DNA of 64,000 nucleotides, taken from Diphasiastrum complanatum. Taxonomy: Eukaryota > Streptophyta > Lycopodiopsida > Lycopodiales > Lycopodiaceae. The stretch lies in assembly GCA_029204225.1 (NCBI GenBank), contig CM055097.1, forward strand, positions 60,082,073 to 60,146,072. Reading direction: 5' to 3'. Positions 1 to 10,830 of this stretch are shown one piece after another. The position numbers and the translations under genes were made by a program. Positions within the stretch are counted from its first letter, which is position 1. Every line of letters begins with the position of its first letter. Under the pieces are notes generated by a model. That model saw nothing but the letters and a program-made list of their open reading frames with translations, did no database searches and was not told where the DNA came from.

Positions 1-129
1 AAGTCTTAATTGGATGGATGCCAGCACATCACAGCCAACTAGATGACGCATTTGACGATCTAATTGCTTAGTATAAATAGCTGCTCATATTTCTACATTA
101 TAATTAACCTCGGTTCTATTGTTTCTAGA

Positions 130-690
130 AGGCAAAGCCTCCTCATGGTGGAGGGAACTTTCCACAAAACCGGTGACTTGGGTTGAATTCCTAGCAGAAT
201 TATGAAAAGCTTTCATCATGATAGACGATTCTAAGTTATATATCCATTTCATTAACTGCAAAATGGGCAATCGAGAACTGGACGCTTATGTCCAAGAGTT
301 CTTGGATTCTTTGGCCAAGGTGCCACTATTTGATCAAAAGTTGGCACAATGGCAGTTCATCTGTGGACTACCAGCTGACAATCAAAACGAGTGTAAACGG
401 AATATCCTCCATTCACTGGAAGATGCTATCCATGTGGCCAAGGCCTATGATAGCACCATTGTTGCCTCGCAAAAAAGCATGCACAGCCAACGGCCCCGAA
501 ACCCAAAATGGATAAGTCAACAAATAAGCGGAAGAAGCAATTTTTTGACGAGCTGGAAGTAGAGGCGTACCAACAGTCTAAGAAAAAAAAGAACAAAAAG
601 AAGCTAGTGGTAAAAGACAAGGCACGGTTAACTGCACTTAGGCAAATTTTGTGTTTTCTTTACAATAAACCTGGGCACTGTGCTAGCAGT
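130..690 (+). pseudogene. Gypsy element G1: gag remnant
   Basis: Fragment of a Ty3/gypsy gag (capsid/nucleocapsid) polyprotein. Reading from about 139 gives a capsid-like stretch with WWRELSTKPVTWVEFLAEL, then a stop, then a frame from 218 with ELDAYVQEFLDSLAKVPLF and LEDAIHVAKAYDS, which resembles the retrotransposon gag helix region. After a lysine-rich linker (about 520-620) a zinc knuckle CFLYNKPGHCASSC is read at about 649-690; the second cysteine of the CCHC box is replaced by tyrosine. The gag stops exactly where copia A1 begins at 691, and the protease of the same element resumes at 6696. Several frame changes show it is dead. The first 130 bases hold no recognisable coding sequence. 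Confidence 0.65.
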
Positions 691-1381
691 TGTGAAAAAT
701 TGCCTACATTGGCAAATCTAGCCATGTAGAATATTGTACATTTTGTCAATATTGTTTGTTGGTTACTTCAATGGCCAAAGTGCCACTTGTACATACACAC
801 TTAAAGTAGGTTACCACGAGTCAAGAGGAGTGGTTGTGTCTATTTGGTAGTGATTCCTACTTTGTAGGATCTAGACCATGATTTATGATAAGATTTGTAC
901 CTACCATGCACCTACCAAGCATGACTCTTGGATCTAGGCTAGGGTTTTCACATTAGGGCAAGAAAGTGGAGTCTACTTCCTTATTACATGCTGGATTTTC
1001 ACCTAACTTTGCAAAGGAAGTGTGTTTTACTATGCATTCCCATTCTCCAAAGTGAGAAGATAGAAACTTTTTGGAGCCTCAAGGAGAAACTCGAGTTTCC
1101 TCTCATTGTATGGTGATTACTCTATTTTTCCAATGAAACCCAGCTTTGGCACTTTGTAAACACTGTCTACAGGCCGTACTACAGCCTTATTTCCACACGT
1201 GTGGAGTTGGATTATACTAATTGATCAATGCTTTGATTGTCTCTACTTGTTTACTATCAAGCTGCTAAACTAGATCTTGTTTTCTGATGACTAGTTTCTG
1301 ATAGATTGTTTAACAAGCATACAATCACCTTGTGGATCATTCAAAGATCCATTTATGGTCCTTAGTACTGTACTTTTCAGA
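691..1381 (+). repeat. 5' LTR of copia A1
   Basis: 691 bp from TGTGAAAAATTG to ACTTTTCAGA, directly followed by the primer site. The other copy of the family ends TTTTCACA, so the G in A1 is a point change in the terminal inverted repeat. It is the same length as the A2 LTR (691 bp). It contains a CCGTACT heptamer (1174-1180) and a 12-bp palindrome with a G-box (1193-1204). No clear TATA box was found. Confidence 0.92.
1193..1204. promoter_or_regulatory. G-box palindrome in A1 LTR
   Basis: Perfect 12-bp palindrome CCACACGTGTGG containing the plant bZIP/bHLH G-box core CACGTG. It is repeated in the 3' LTR at 6561-6572. Related palindromes occur in the leader of this family and in copia B. Binding of any factor is inference. 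Confidence 0.55.
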
Positions 1382-1394
1382 TGGTATCAGAGCC
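1382..1394 (+). other. Primer binding site of copia A1
   Basis: TGGTATCAGAGCC, the usual plant copia primer site complementary to the 3' end of initiator methionine tRNA, starts immediately after the LTR. Confidence 0.9.
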
Positions 1395-2066
1395 AAGTAC
1401 AAGTCCATTGATCTGTGTCTGAATCTAATCCAGTTTTAGCAGGTTTTGGTGCAAAAAGCTAGTATTGGAAGGGCGAGTTGGTATCCAGGTTTTGGTGAGG
1501 GGATTTGATCCCAAACTTTTTCAGGATCAAAATCCGTACTGTTCACATGTGGTGGGCATCTCTGAACCAGCATTTAATAACCCATATTCATTGGATCATA
1601 GAAAATTCTGGTGTCAGTTTGATGTAATTTTTGGTGCAAATCATAGGATAAGCTACCAAGATCACTTGCCACTGATTAGTTTTGAATTTGTTTCATGAAA
1701 ACTAGTTAGTCTAGGCTGATTTCAGACCTTCTTAAAGTGGAAACCAGGTCTTGAAAGTACATCAAAGTGAATGAGAGAGATAGAGTCAGTTTTTGTCCAA
1801 GAATAGCCAAGATTGGCAAGATTTGCTTGAGTGTAGTTTTCATCTCATCTTATCTTCATTCCAGCTTGTGAGGGAGTGATAGAATTCACAGTTCCTTCAT
1901 TGATCAGCTGCCTTACACGAAACACAAGCCAGTGTACTGATATGCACGATTAATCCATTTGTTGGATTAGAAGTCAACATTTGAGTGAAACACTGCAAGT
2001 TAGAAACCTTTGTGACTTTCTAGTACAAACAAATCTATATCTTGTGTGTAGAATCTTGCTAGTAAG
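1395..2066 (+). other. Untranslated leader of copia A1
   Basis: About 670 bases between primer site and gag start, without a convincing gene. It carries a second CCGTACT (1534-1540) followed by a decayed G-box palindrome (CACATGTGG, 1544-1552). In copy A2 the corresponding site is still CACACGTGTG, so the A1 site looks like a CpG-to-TpG type decay. The leader aligns with A2 sequence at 39838-40142 and 46299-46616. Confidence 0.75.
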
Positions 2067-5000
2067 ATGGGATCAGTGGGAGCCTACCTTCTAGAAGCTA
2101 GTGAGAGGTTAAACTCTACCAATTATGCTATTTGGAAAGTGAGAATGGAGTCACTAATGGTGCTCCAGGATCTTTATGAGTTTCTAATAGATGATGAAGA
2201 TGAACCTCTAGGTGCACAGGAATTAGTGAGATACAAGAAGAGGTCTAGGCTTGCACTTCACTGTATTAAGATGAAAGTAAGCAATGATCTTTTAAGGGAA
2301 GTATCATCATGTAAGAGTGCTAAAGAGGCTTGGGAATCTTTAAAATCTATCTATGAGTCTAGTAACACTTCGAGGGTTCTCATGCTTAGGAATCAGATTC
2401 TACAAAGCATGAAGAGGAGTGATGAGAGTGCACAAGATTCTGTGCTAAGAATCAAGTCTCTTAATAGGGAGTTAGCTTCCATTGGAGAGAAGATTCAAGA
2501 TAGTGAGCTTGTTCAGATTGTCCTAAATGGTCTAGGGAGTGGCTTTACAAATTTGGTCCAAAGCTTTGCAATCCAAGACACTTTGCCTACGATAGAAAAG
2601 CTACATAGTGTATTAGTAGCTGAAGAGTATAGGATGTTACATACCAATGCAAGAATGAATGCTATTTCTCTGCAAGATGGTGATGAGAAAGCTAATTTCT
2701 CATTCAAAAGCAAGAAGAAGACCAATGGCAAGAAGAAGCACTTCAAGGAGACCAAGGAGGAGGATGAGGCTTCAAGCTCAAAGGGCAAGATCAAAGACAA
2801 GTCCAAGTACAAATGTTTTTTCTGTGGAAAGAAAGGACATTTTGCATCAGAATGTCTCAAGAAGAAGAAGGCACAAGAGAGCAAACAAAGCAACATTGCA
2901 CATCAGGAGGAAGAGGAGGATGAAGAGTCATCCTTGATGGTTTCCAACAAACCACCATCATCCAAGAGCAACCCCAATGATTCTTGGTGGATTGATAGTG
3001 GGGCAAGTTCCCACATGACATATCAAAAGGACATATTCTCCACCTTACTTTCTTACAATGACTTACATAGATCAATCTATACTGCAAGTAGTCAAGAATG
3101 TAAGATAAGTGGAATAGGAACAATTCCCTTGTATGTGGGATCATCCAAAATGATGAATCTAGATAATGTTCTTTATGTTCCTAAGTTAACCAAGAATTTG
3201 CTTAGTGTTGGCCAGTTAATGGATAATGGCCTAGATGTACAATTTAAGCATGGAGTTTGTTCCATCCTTAGAAATGATGAATATATAGCCAAAGGCTTTA
3301 CGCAAGTTAGATTGTTTAAGCTTGATGCTAATATTGCAGTGGAGAGTGTTAACTTGGCAAAGGTGGAGCTATCAAAGGTGGAACTGTGGCACAAAAGGTT
3401 GGGCCACCCCAACTACAAAGCCATGGAATCTATGGCTACAAAGGAGCTTGCATTTGGACTCCCCAAGCATTTGTCAAAGTGTGGGAAGAGATGTGAAGAA
3501 TGCAGCCTCTCAAAGGCTCACAAACTACCCTTCTCAAGATCTACATCAAGATCAAACTCTCCTCTTGAACTCATCCATTCGGATGTTCATAGATTTTCAC
3601 ATGAATCTAATGGTGGTGCCAAGTACTATGTAATCTTCATTGATGACTATTCTAGATTTTGTTGGATGTACCTCTTGTCTAGCAAATCAATGGTGTTTGA
3701 TTCTTTTGTAAAGTCCAAGACTTTGGTAGAAAATCAACTTAGTACCAAGATTAAGGTATTAAGGAGTGATAATGGAGGTGAATATATCTCCAATAAGTTG
3801 ATTGACTTTTGTATTTCTAATGGCATAAAGAGGGAGTTGTCATGTCCATACACCCCTCAACAAAATGGAGTGAGTGAGAGAAGAAATAGATCTCTTTGTG
3901 AGTGTGCTAAGGCCTTAAGGCTAGATGCTTCTCTATCCAAACCATTTTGGGGTGAAGCAATAACTTGTGCTAACTATTTGTGCAATAGATTGCCAAACCA
4001 AGCCATTGGAGGAATCACACCATTTGAAGCTCTATTTGGAGAGAAGCCCAATCTCAAGGATCTCAAAGTTTTTGGATCCACTTGCTATGTACACCAATCC
4101 TTGGATAAGAGAAGGAAGGATGATGCAACATCCATCAAAGGCATCTTTGTGGGGTATGGTGAGAATAGCAAAGGTTATAGAGTCTTCAATCCCATCACTA
4201 GCAAGGTGATAGTGAGTAGGGATGTTATTTTTGATGAAGGACATGCTTGTGATTTGGATGATAATCTTACGAATCATCTTGATGCCAAGGATCATGCTAG
4301 GATGGAGGAGGAGCTTCCAAGTGAAGAAGAACTTGAGGATCCACCTCAAGATGCAAGAACTCCAAGAATTCCAAGAACTCCAAGAAGATCTACAAGGGCA
4401 AGATCCGAGCCATTGAGGCTCACCTATGATAGTCAAGGTGATCAAAGGGAAGGCTCATCATCTTTCACATCTTACACCTTTCTTACTTCAATGTTAGATA
4501 AGCCAACATGCTATGAAGATGCTTGTAAGTCTAAAAGTTGGATGGATGCTATGCAAGTAGAGTATGATGCTCTTATTGAGAATCATACTTGGGATCTTAT
4601 GGATATTCCTCAAGGGAAGAAACCTCTTGATTGCAAGTGGGTGTTTAGATTGAAGTATAATCAAGATGGATCAATAAGCAAGCATAAAGCTAGGCTTGTT
4701 GCCAAAGGTTTTTTACAGACCAAAGGCATTGATTATGATGAGACTTTTGCTCCTGTGGCTAAGCTTGTTACTATCAGGTTGATCATTAGTCTTGCTACAA
4801 CCTTCAATTGGGAGCTATTCCAACTTGACTTCACAAATGCATTCCTCAATGGTTATTTGGAGGAAGAGATCTACATGAGGCAACCCGAGGGCTTCATCAA
4901 GGCAAAGCATGAAGGAAAGGTGTGCTTTTTGAAGAAGAGCCTTTATGGGCTCAAGCAAGCACCTAGAGCATGGTACTCTAGGCTAAACTCTTTTCTCATT

Positions 5001-6098
5001 TCCATCAATTTTGTAATGAGTGCCTATGATCCATCATTGTATATAAGTTCTCATGATGGCATGATCATTATTCTTGTTTTGTATGTAGATGACATAATCT
5101 TGAGTGGTAATGATCTAGATGGAATTAGAGATGTAAAAATTGCTTTAGCAAAAGAGTTTAAGATGGTAGATCTCGGCCTATTGAGCTTCATTCTTGGAAT
5201 AGAGGTTATTAGAGGATGTGATTTTAGCTTCATTTGTCAATCTAAATATGCTACATCCATCCTAGATAGATTTGGAATGGAGAATTGTAAAGGCATTGAG
5301 ACACCAATGGAGCAACATGTAAAAGCATCTATTGGTTGTGATGAAGCATCCTTTGAGGACATCACATTATATAGAAGGCTTATTGGCTCCTTGATATATT
5401 TAGCTATAACTAGACCTGATCTTAGTTATAGTGTTGGAAAGTTAAGCCAATTCATGCAAAGTCCTCTAGTTTCACATTGGAAGATGGCCAAAAGAATTCT
5501 TAGATACATTTCATTCACTAAGAATTTTGGTATTTTGTATAGAGGAACTAATCTTGGCTTAAGAGCCTATAGTGACTCGGATTTTGCAGGTGACAAAGTG
5601 GATAGAAGATCAACAAGTGCCTTTGCCACCTTTCTATGTGATGGAGTAGTATCATGGCTTTCCAAAAAGCAAGATACCATCTCCCTATCTTCCACAGAAT
5701 CCGAATACAAGGCCTTGACATCAACATGCAAGGAGGTCTTGTGGCTCAAAAGGCTATTGGTGGAGCTTCATGTCATGGAGGAGGAGATCCCTATCATCTA
5801 TTGTGACAACCAATCAGCCCAATCACTTGCAACTAATCCTACATTCCATGCAAGGAACAAACATATCGAAATTGCTCATCATTTCGTGAGGGAAAAACTG
5901 CAAGCTAAAGAGATCAAGCTCCAACATGTGCCATCATCAAGTTGCTTGGCTGATTTGTTTACTAAACCTTTACCTAAAGATTCATTTGTCAAGCTTAGAT
6001 CTTCAATTGGAGTTATTGATAAAAGCATTGTGATCTCCAAGGCTAGATTTGAGGAGGAGTGTGAAAAATTGCCTACATTGGCAAATCTAGCCATGTAG
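2067..6098 (+). CDS. Copia gag-pol polyprotein (A1), intact
   Basis: Single 1343-codon frame encoding everything a copia element needs. Order, with rough residues: UBN2-type gag (1-230); CCHC zinc knuckle CFFCGKKGHFASEC (~248); aspartic protease WWIDSGASSHMT (~307); integrase zinc finger LWHKRLGHPN...CEECSLSKAHK (~440-490); integrase core acidic residues in IHSDVH (~504), LRSDNGGEY (~566) and GVSERRN (~602); reverse transcriptase with KARLVAKGF and YVDDIILSG (~1005); RNase H with YSDSDFAGD (~1168), STESEYKAL and YCDNQSA. The start MGSVGAYLLEASERLN is identical in A2. The frame runs through the polypurine tract (read as EEE) and ends 39 bases inside the 3' LTR. No internal stops or shifts, so it may still make protein, although the damaged 3' LTR limits full function. 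Confidence 0.95.
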   Translation: MGSVGAYLLEASERLNSTNYAIWKVRMESLMVLQDLYEFLIDDEDEPLGAQELVRYKKRSRLALHCIKMKVSNDLLREVSSCKSAKEAWESLKSIYESSNTSRVLMLRNQILQSMKRSDESAQDSVLRIKSLNRELASIGEKIQDSELVQIVLNGLGSGFTNLVQSFAIQDTLPTIEKLHSVLVAEEYRMLHTNARMNAISLQDGDEKANFSFKSKKKTNGKKKHFKETKEEDEASSSKGKIKDKSKYKCFFCGKKGHFASECLKKKKAQESKQSNIAHQEEEEDEESSLMVSNKPPSSKSNPNDSWWIDSGASSHMTYQKDIFSTLLSYNDLHRSIYTASSQECKISGIGTIPLYVGSSKMMNLDNVLYVPKLTKNLLSVGQLMDNGLDVQFKHGVCSILRNDEYIAKGFTQVRLFKLDANIAVESVNLAKVELSKVELWHKRLGHPNYKAMESMATKELAFGLPKHLSKCGKRCEECSLSKAHKLPFSRSTSRSNSPLELIHSDVHRFSHESNGGAKYYVIFIDDYSRFCWMYLLSSKSMVFDSFVKSKTLVENQLSTKIKVLRSDNGGEYISNKLIDFCISNGIKRELSCPYTPQQNGVSERRNRSLCECAKALRLDASLSKPFWGEAITCANYLCNRLPNQAIGGITPFEALFGEKPNLKDLKVFGSTCYVHQSLDKRRKDDATSIKGIFVGYGENSKGYRVFNPITSKVIVSRDVIFDEGHACDLDDNLTNHLDAKDHARMEEELPSEEELEDPPQDARTPRIPRTPRRSTRARSEPLRLTYDSQGDQREGSSSFTSYTFLTSMLDKPTCYEDACKSKSWMDAMQVEYDALIENHTWDLMDIPQGKKPLDCKWVFRLKYNQDGSISKHKARLVAKGFLQTKGIDYDETFAPVAKLVTIRLIISLATTFNWELFQLDFTNAFLNGYLEEEIYMRQPEGFIKAKHEGKVCFLKKSLYGLKQAPRAWYSRLNSFLISINFVMSAYDPSLYISSHDGMIIILVLYVDDIILSGNDLDGIRDVKIALAKEFKMVDLGLLSFILGIEVIRGCDFSFICQSKYATSILDRFGMENCKGIETPMEQHVKASIGCDEASFEDITLYRRLIGSLIYLAITRPDLSYSVGKLSQFMQSPLVSHWKMAKRILRYISFTKNFGILYRGTNLGLRAYSDSDFAGDKVDRRSTSAFATFLCDGVVSWLSKKQDTISLSSTESEYKALTSTCKEVLWLKRLLVELHVMEEEIPIIYCDNQSAQSLATNPTFHARNKHIEIAHHFVREKLQAKEIKLQHVPSSSCLADLFTKPLPKDSFVKLRSSIGVIDKSIVISKARFEEECEKLPTLANLAM
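6051..6059 (+). other. Polypurine tract of copia A1
   Basis: GAGGAGGAG directly before the 3' LTR, the expected plus-strand primer. The same nine bases precede the 3' LTR of copia B. Here it lies inside the open reading frame. Confidence 0.85.
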
Positions 6099-6695
6099 AA
6101 TATTGTACATTTTGTCAATATTGTTTGTCGGTTACTTCAATGGCCAAAGTGCAACTTGTACATACACACCTAAAGTAGGTTACCACGAGTCAAGAGGAGT
6201 GTTGTGTCTATTTGGTAGTGATTCCTACTTTGTAGGATCTAGACCATGATTTATGATAAGATTTGTACCTACCATGCACCTACCAAGCATGACTCTTGGA
6301 TCTAGGCTAGGGTTTTCACATCAGGGCAAGAAAGTGGAGTCTACTTCCTTATTACATGCTGGATTTTCACCTAACTTTGCAAAGGAAGTGTGTTTTACTA
6401 TGTATTCCCATTCTCCATAGTGCGAAGATAGAAACTTTTTGGAGCCTCAAGGAGAAACTCGAGTTTCCTCTCATTGTATGGTGATTACTCTATTTTTCCA
6501 ATGAAACCCAGCTTTGGCACTTTGTAGACACTGTCTACAGGCCATACTACAGCCTTATTTCCACACGTGTGGAGTTGGATTATACTAATTGATCAATGCT
6601 TTGATTGTCTCTACTTGTTTCCTATCAAGCTGCTAAACTAGATCTTGTTTTCTGATGACTAGTTTTTGATAGATTGTTTAACAAGCATACAATCA
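6060..6695 (+). repeat. 3' LTR of copia A1, truncated
   Basis: Matches the 5' LTR from TGTGAAAAATTG to ACAATCA and then passes directly into gypsy protease sequence; the last ~54 bases present in the 5' LTR are missing. CCGTACT has become CCATACT at 6542-6548, while the G-box palindrome at 6561-6572 is intact. Confidence 0.9.
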
Positions 6696-9010
6696 GTTGT
6701 TTCGTGTAAGAGGCAATATATTAGGGAAAGACGTAAATGTACTATTAGATTCTGGTAGTACTCACAATTTTTTGAATGCTCGACTTGTGCAGAAGCTCCA
6801 AGTGCCCACCATGGCCAGTAATCACCGTTATGTGGTCCATCTTGCCTCGAGGTCGGACACAGATGTTTGGGATGTCAAAGTTTCAAACTTAGAGCTTCAG
6901 ATGCATGATTATGTTGAGCTGCTCGACTTCCATGTCATGAATCTAGACAGGACTGATGTGATCTTGGGTTATGAATGGTTTTTTCATAAATTTGATTCAT
7001 TAGCGATAGATTTCAAAAATCATACTTTGGTATTAAAAAATAAAAAATATCAAATAGTCTCTATTTCTAGAGAGACTAATGTACTGCCATCGCCAATGAT
7101 TTTCTCGGCTGAATTAATAGAGAAACTTCATAATTCTGAGTATGAACTCTTTCATTTGGTTTAAAATCTCGTATGCATTGTGATGTTGGTCATGTGAATG
7201 TGTTTTCATGTTTTAACTCCGAAAATTCGCATAAGGAGCAACATGTACTGCAAGATTTAAAACAAGAGTTTGGTGAAGTTTTTCCAAAACAACTACCTTA
7301 TGGACTACCACCCGCTCGGTCGGTGGGGACCATAAGATAGATCTTCCGCCCGACAGTCGTCCTATCTTCAGACAACCTTATAGGTTTAGTCAAAAGGAAG
7401 AGGAGGAAGTGGCTAGGCAAATCGAGGAATATCTCAGCTTGGGGCACATCATCAGACCAAGTAAGTCTCCATTGGGAGCACCTGTCCTTCTTAAGAGTAA
7501 GAAAGATGGGATTTCCAGTTATGTGTGGATTACAAGAGTTTGAACAAACTTACGGTAAAAAATAAGTACTCGTTGCCCAGGGTAGATGATCTCATAGATC
7601 GGTAACCGGTTTTAGGACCAGGTTTGGCCACTACGAGTTTCTAGTTTTGCACTTTGGTTTAACCAATGCTCCGACAACTTTGCAACAAATGATAAACAAT
7701 TTATTTTGTCCATATTTGAGAAAGTTTGTAGTAGTGTTTCTGGACGATATTTTGATCTACAGTAGAACACTCAAAGAGCATGCTAAGCATCTCCATACTG
7801 TCTTACGTATCTTAAGACAAGAGAAGCTTTATGCAAAGGAATCAAAGTGCGAATTCTTTAAAAAGGAACTTCTTTACCTTGGTCATAAGATCACCTCTTT
7901 TGGGATCAAGATTGACGAGAAAAAGGTAAAGACGGTAGTGGAATGGCCAGTCCCTCAAACGGTTCGTGAACTTAATTCATTCTTAGATTGGCAAAGGAGT
8001 ACTCCAAGATCGTTGCACCTCTCAACAATATGTTGAAAGGAGTTAAAAGTCGCAAAGGTAGGCCAAGTCCTCCCATAAGGTGAAATGAGAAGTTAGATGA
8101 GAGTTTTCAGAAACTCAAGCTTCTAATTGCCTCAGCTCCAGTTTTGAGGATAGCGGATCCAGATTTGTCGTTTGTCATTAATACTGACGTGAGTGACATG
8201 GCTATTGGAGCTATTCTCTTACAAGAGGGCTAGCCCGTTGCCTTTGAAAGTAAAAAACTAATCGATGCACATGTCAGGTACACCACGCAGGAAAAAGAGC
8301 TTTTGCGGTGATCCATGCTTTGAAATCATGGAGACATTACCTATATGGTAATAAGTTCGTGGTTAACACAGATCACCAACCTTTAAAGTATTTATGTAAT
8401 CAGAATGATTTGAGAGGTCGTAAGGCCAGATGGGCAAAACTCATGCAAAAAGTGCAGTATATCAAGGGGACCTCTAATCAGGTGGTTGATGCACTTAGTC
8501 GAATTGGTAAAGTGAACAAACTTTCCTTCAATGAGATCAATACAGACTTTTATCTCTCCTTGAGAGGCCTTTATGAGAAAGACCCACATTTTGGACCAAT
8601 CTGGAATAGGGTTCTAGCAGTTACATCAAGCGAGACTGATGTTCATGGTGATTAGTCTAGGGGAAAGGATAAAAAGGGTACTGATGACTTCTCTATCCGT
8701 AATGGACTTTTGTTCAGGAAAGGGAAGGTTTGTGTGCCTGATGTGGATGTTATTAAAAATAAAATTCTTTATGAATGTCATGACTCACCATGCGCAGGAC
8801 ATCCCGACATACATCGTACACTAGATTTGGTATGAAGGGACTTTTATTGGCCAAAACTCAAGCCCTTTGTAGAATCTTATGTGGTCAAGTGTGACCAATG
8901 CTAGTTGAATAAAGCTGAACGCCTTAAGGCTAGCGGATTGTTGCATCCATTGAATATCCCGGATAAGAGATGGGATAGTATTTTCATGGATTTTGTGGTT
9001 GTTGCATACA
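6696..9010 (+). pseudogene. Gypsy element G1: protease, RT, RNase H and integrase remnants
   Basis: Continuation of the element interrupted by A1. Protease (6696-7164): VLLDSGSTHNFL and VILGYEW. RT N-terminus (7240-7600): PPARSVGDHKIDLPPDSRP with stops. The fingers/palm segment with the SKIDLRSGYHQI-type motif is deleted near 7600. The palm continues at 7647-8036 with FGLTNAPTTLQQM and the active site VFLDDILIYS. A frameshift lies near 8000. RNase H (8100-8655) shows DPDLSFVINTDVSDMAIG, DHQPLKYL and VVDALSR. The integrase zinc finger (8690-8910) keeps its H..H..C..C spacing, and the core is lost after DSIFMDFV at ~9005. Multiple stops and shifts make it non-coding. Confidence 0.85.
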
Positions 9011-9099
9011 TACAAACAATTCAAAATCAGTATTTGAAAAAACATGGAAAATGCAGTGAATGAAACACTTATTATTGAAAAGATGTATTTTTACCATAA

Positions 9100-10830
9100 C
9101 GTTGGCACTCCATCAAGGTACGATCAGCCTGATCCTATAAGTAAAAGAACCAATTCTCTTTTGCAACCCAGCACCTATAATCCTTGTCATTGTTTGGAAT
9201 TCCGAATTGACCCCTTAACGTGCCAAGAGTCATTTCTAGCCATTGATTTCTGGTGTCATTCTCCACACAAGCACAACGTAATGTATGCAGCTTCTCCAAG
9301 CCAAATATGAACCGCAACTTTGAAGAGTCAATATTCATAACCATCTCAAACCACTCTCTTCCTAATAACGGTTCAAACCGAGCAATTTTCGTACTTTGTT
9401 TGCCCATTTTGAGTACACAATAGATTCCACTTCTTTTAAAGTTTTTGTTTTCTTCTCTTTTCCTGCATCATACCTTGCTCTAGCATCTTCCAGATCCTTT
9501 TCTATGTCAGCCTACTCAATAAAATAGTACAACCAAGCAATAATAAACCCATATGTTACAATAAATTCTTGTCTCAATAATATTTTGTATCACTTTATCA
9601 CAACAAATAAAACATTGAACATCAAATCTGTATATACCTCAACCAAGATTTTGCCCAACATGAAACATGTCAATGGTTACCAAGGTGTGCAGTTTGATTT
9701 TTTGGCCTCTGCAAGTCTTATTTTCTCGACCTCTTTTAATTCCAAAGTAGTAAATCGTTGTGCAAAGTATGTTGGACTACACTCGGCCAATCAACGCACA
9801 CTATAAAGTTGATCTTTTAGATCACTCTTTACAACTCCAACTTCATTTATCCTTCACAAATAGAATAATATTCCATTAAAATATCATGCAACAATTTCCT
9901 AGCAGGTAAAAATGTAAATTAACAAACAAAAAAATAAGCCACTTACTTGTTGATTCGATTCATTGATGACAAGAGCTGCATCTCACCCTCAGGTGTAGGG
10001 TGAATGAAGCTAGCACGAATGCACACATGGCGACTGCATGAAAAATGAGGATCTTCATGTCTTGCCAATGAGGATCTACACTCACCTGCTCATCAAAATC
10101 ATTACTCATCTTTTCCCATATTGGATCTCATAAAGTTTTCTTGTGATCCATTACCAATATGTATTTGTTTGAAGATGTTGTCAAGGACAATATGAAGTCA
10201 CCTTTTTCCATTATGTAACCTTCAGTTTTGTATGTCCTTTTCAAACGTAGTCTTTCACTACCAACTGTTCTAATTGTTGTATTTTAGTAAACACGACATA
10301 GGGGGATCAAAGGACGAGGGGCAATGCAAGCGAAGCTCATTCAAAGTGACAGATGACATATCTAAATGAAATGACAATGGCAACCACCCCTATCTCATCG
10401 TCAATACTTTTGGCCCCTCCTTTGTTTTTGGCGGATGACAATCGCTCTCGTGTTTGGATGGCTATTTCCTTATCAGGGCTAGAAGGGGATGCCAATATGT
10501 CCTCCCCCACCAAAGATATGCTTTCATTAACGACAACAAATGCAATAGCCATATCATTTTCATGGCTAATCGGTTCACACACTATGGTATCTTCAGTGAC
10601 ATCAGCAGCTACTTCCAGTACAACATCATTGCGTTCAACCTAAAATTTCACATTTTCAAACCCATCAATAAAAAATCTTGCTGTTTAAATGCAGTAATTT
10701 TGACAAACATTAGTCCATTATGAAATTATCGATGAGTAATTTTACCTCAAGCAAGAGACAACATCCGTGCTAGTAATGTCAGTCACCTCGACATTGTCCA
10801 TTGTTCGTTGCAAACGTGCTTGATACCTGG
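9100..10830 (-). pseudogene. Unrecognised, decayed multi-exon gene
   Basis: On the minus strand, coding-like blocks bounded by plausible splice sites follow one another. From the right: an exon near 10740-10830 (YQARLQRTMDNVEVTDITST, acceptor ...ACCAG, donor GTAAAA); an exon 10337-10645 starting VERNDVVLEVAADVTEDTIV; a block 10080-10290 (RLKRTYKTEGYIMEKGDFI, one stop, donor after NDFDEQ); a block ~9690-9800 (RFTTLELKEVEKIRLAEAKK); a charged helical block ~9380-9515 (ADIEKDLEDARARYDAGKEK); and a last block 9135-9395 (FEPLLGREWFEMVMNIDSSK, TRNQWLEMTLGTLRGQFGI). At least one stop and one frame change are present. I do not recognise the family. It could be a decayed host gene or a transposase gene. 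Confidence 0.35.

Larger units (their letters stand above)
691..6695 (+). mobile_element. Copia LTR retrotransposon A1, inserted in gypsy G1
   Basis: Nearly complete Ty1/copia element: 5' LTR, tRNA primer site, leader, one intact gag-pol frame, polypurine tract and a 3' LTR lacking its last ~54 bases. Family ends are TGTGAAAA...TTTTCACA, deduced with the second copy A2 (46630-47320). By eye the two LTRs of A1 differ at about 11 positions plus one indel over ~636 bp. No matching target duplication is seen: the left flank ends GCAGT and the right flank starts GTTGT. This fits a later deletion that removed the LTR end together with some gypsy sequence. It sits inside the gypsy gag zinc knuckle. 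Confidence 0.93.

Noticed and set aside
2513-2937. Opposite-strand and alternate-frame open frames within copia genes
   Set aside because: They mirror codon bias of the intact gag-pol frames in A1, A2 and B and recur at matching places in each copy.
686-6700. Target site duplication for copia A1
   Set aside because: The five bases before the 5' LTR (GCAGT) and after the truncated 3' LTR (GTTGT) do not match, and the LTR end is missing, so none can be claimed.
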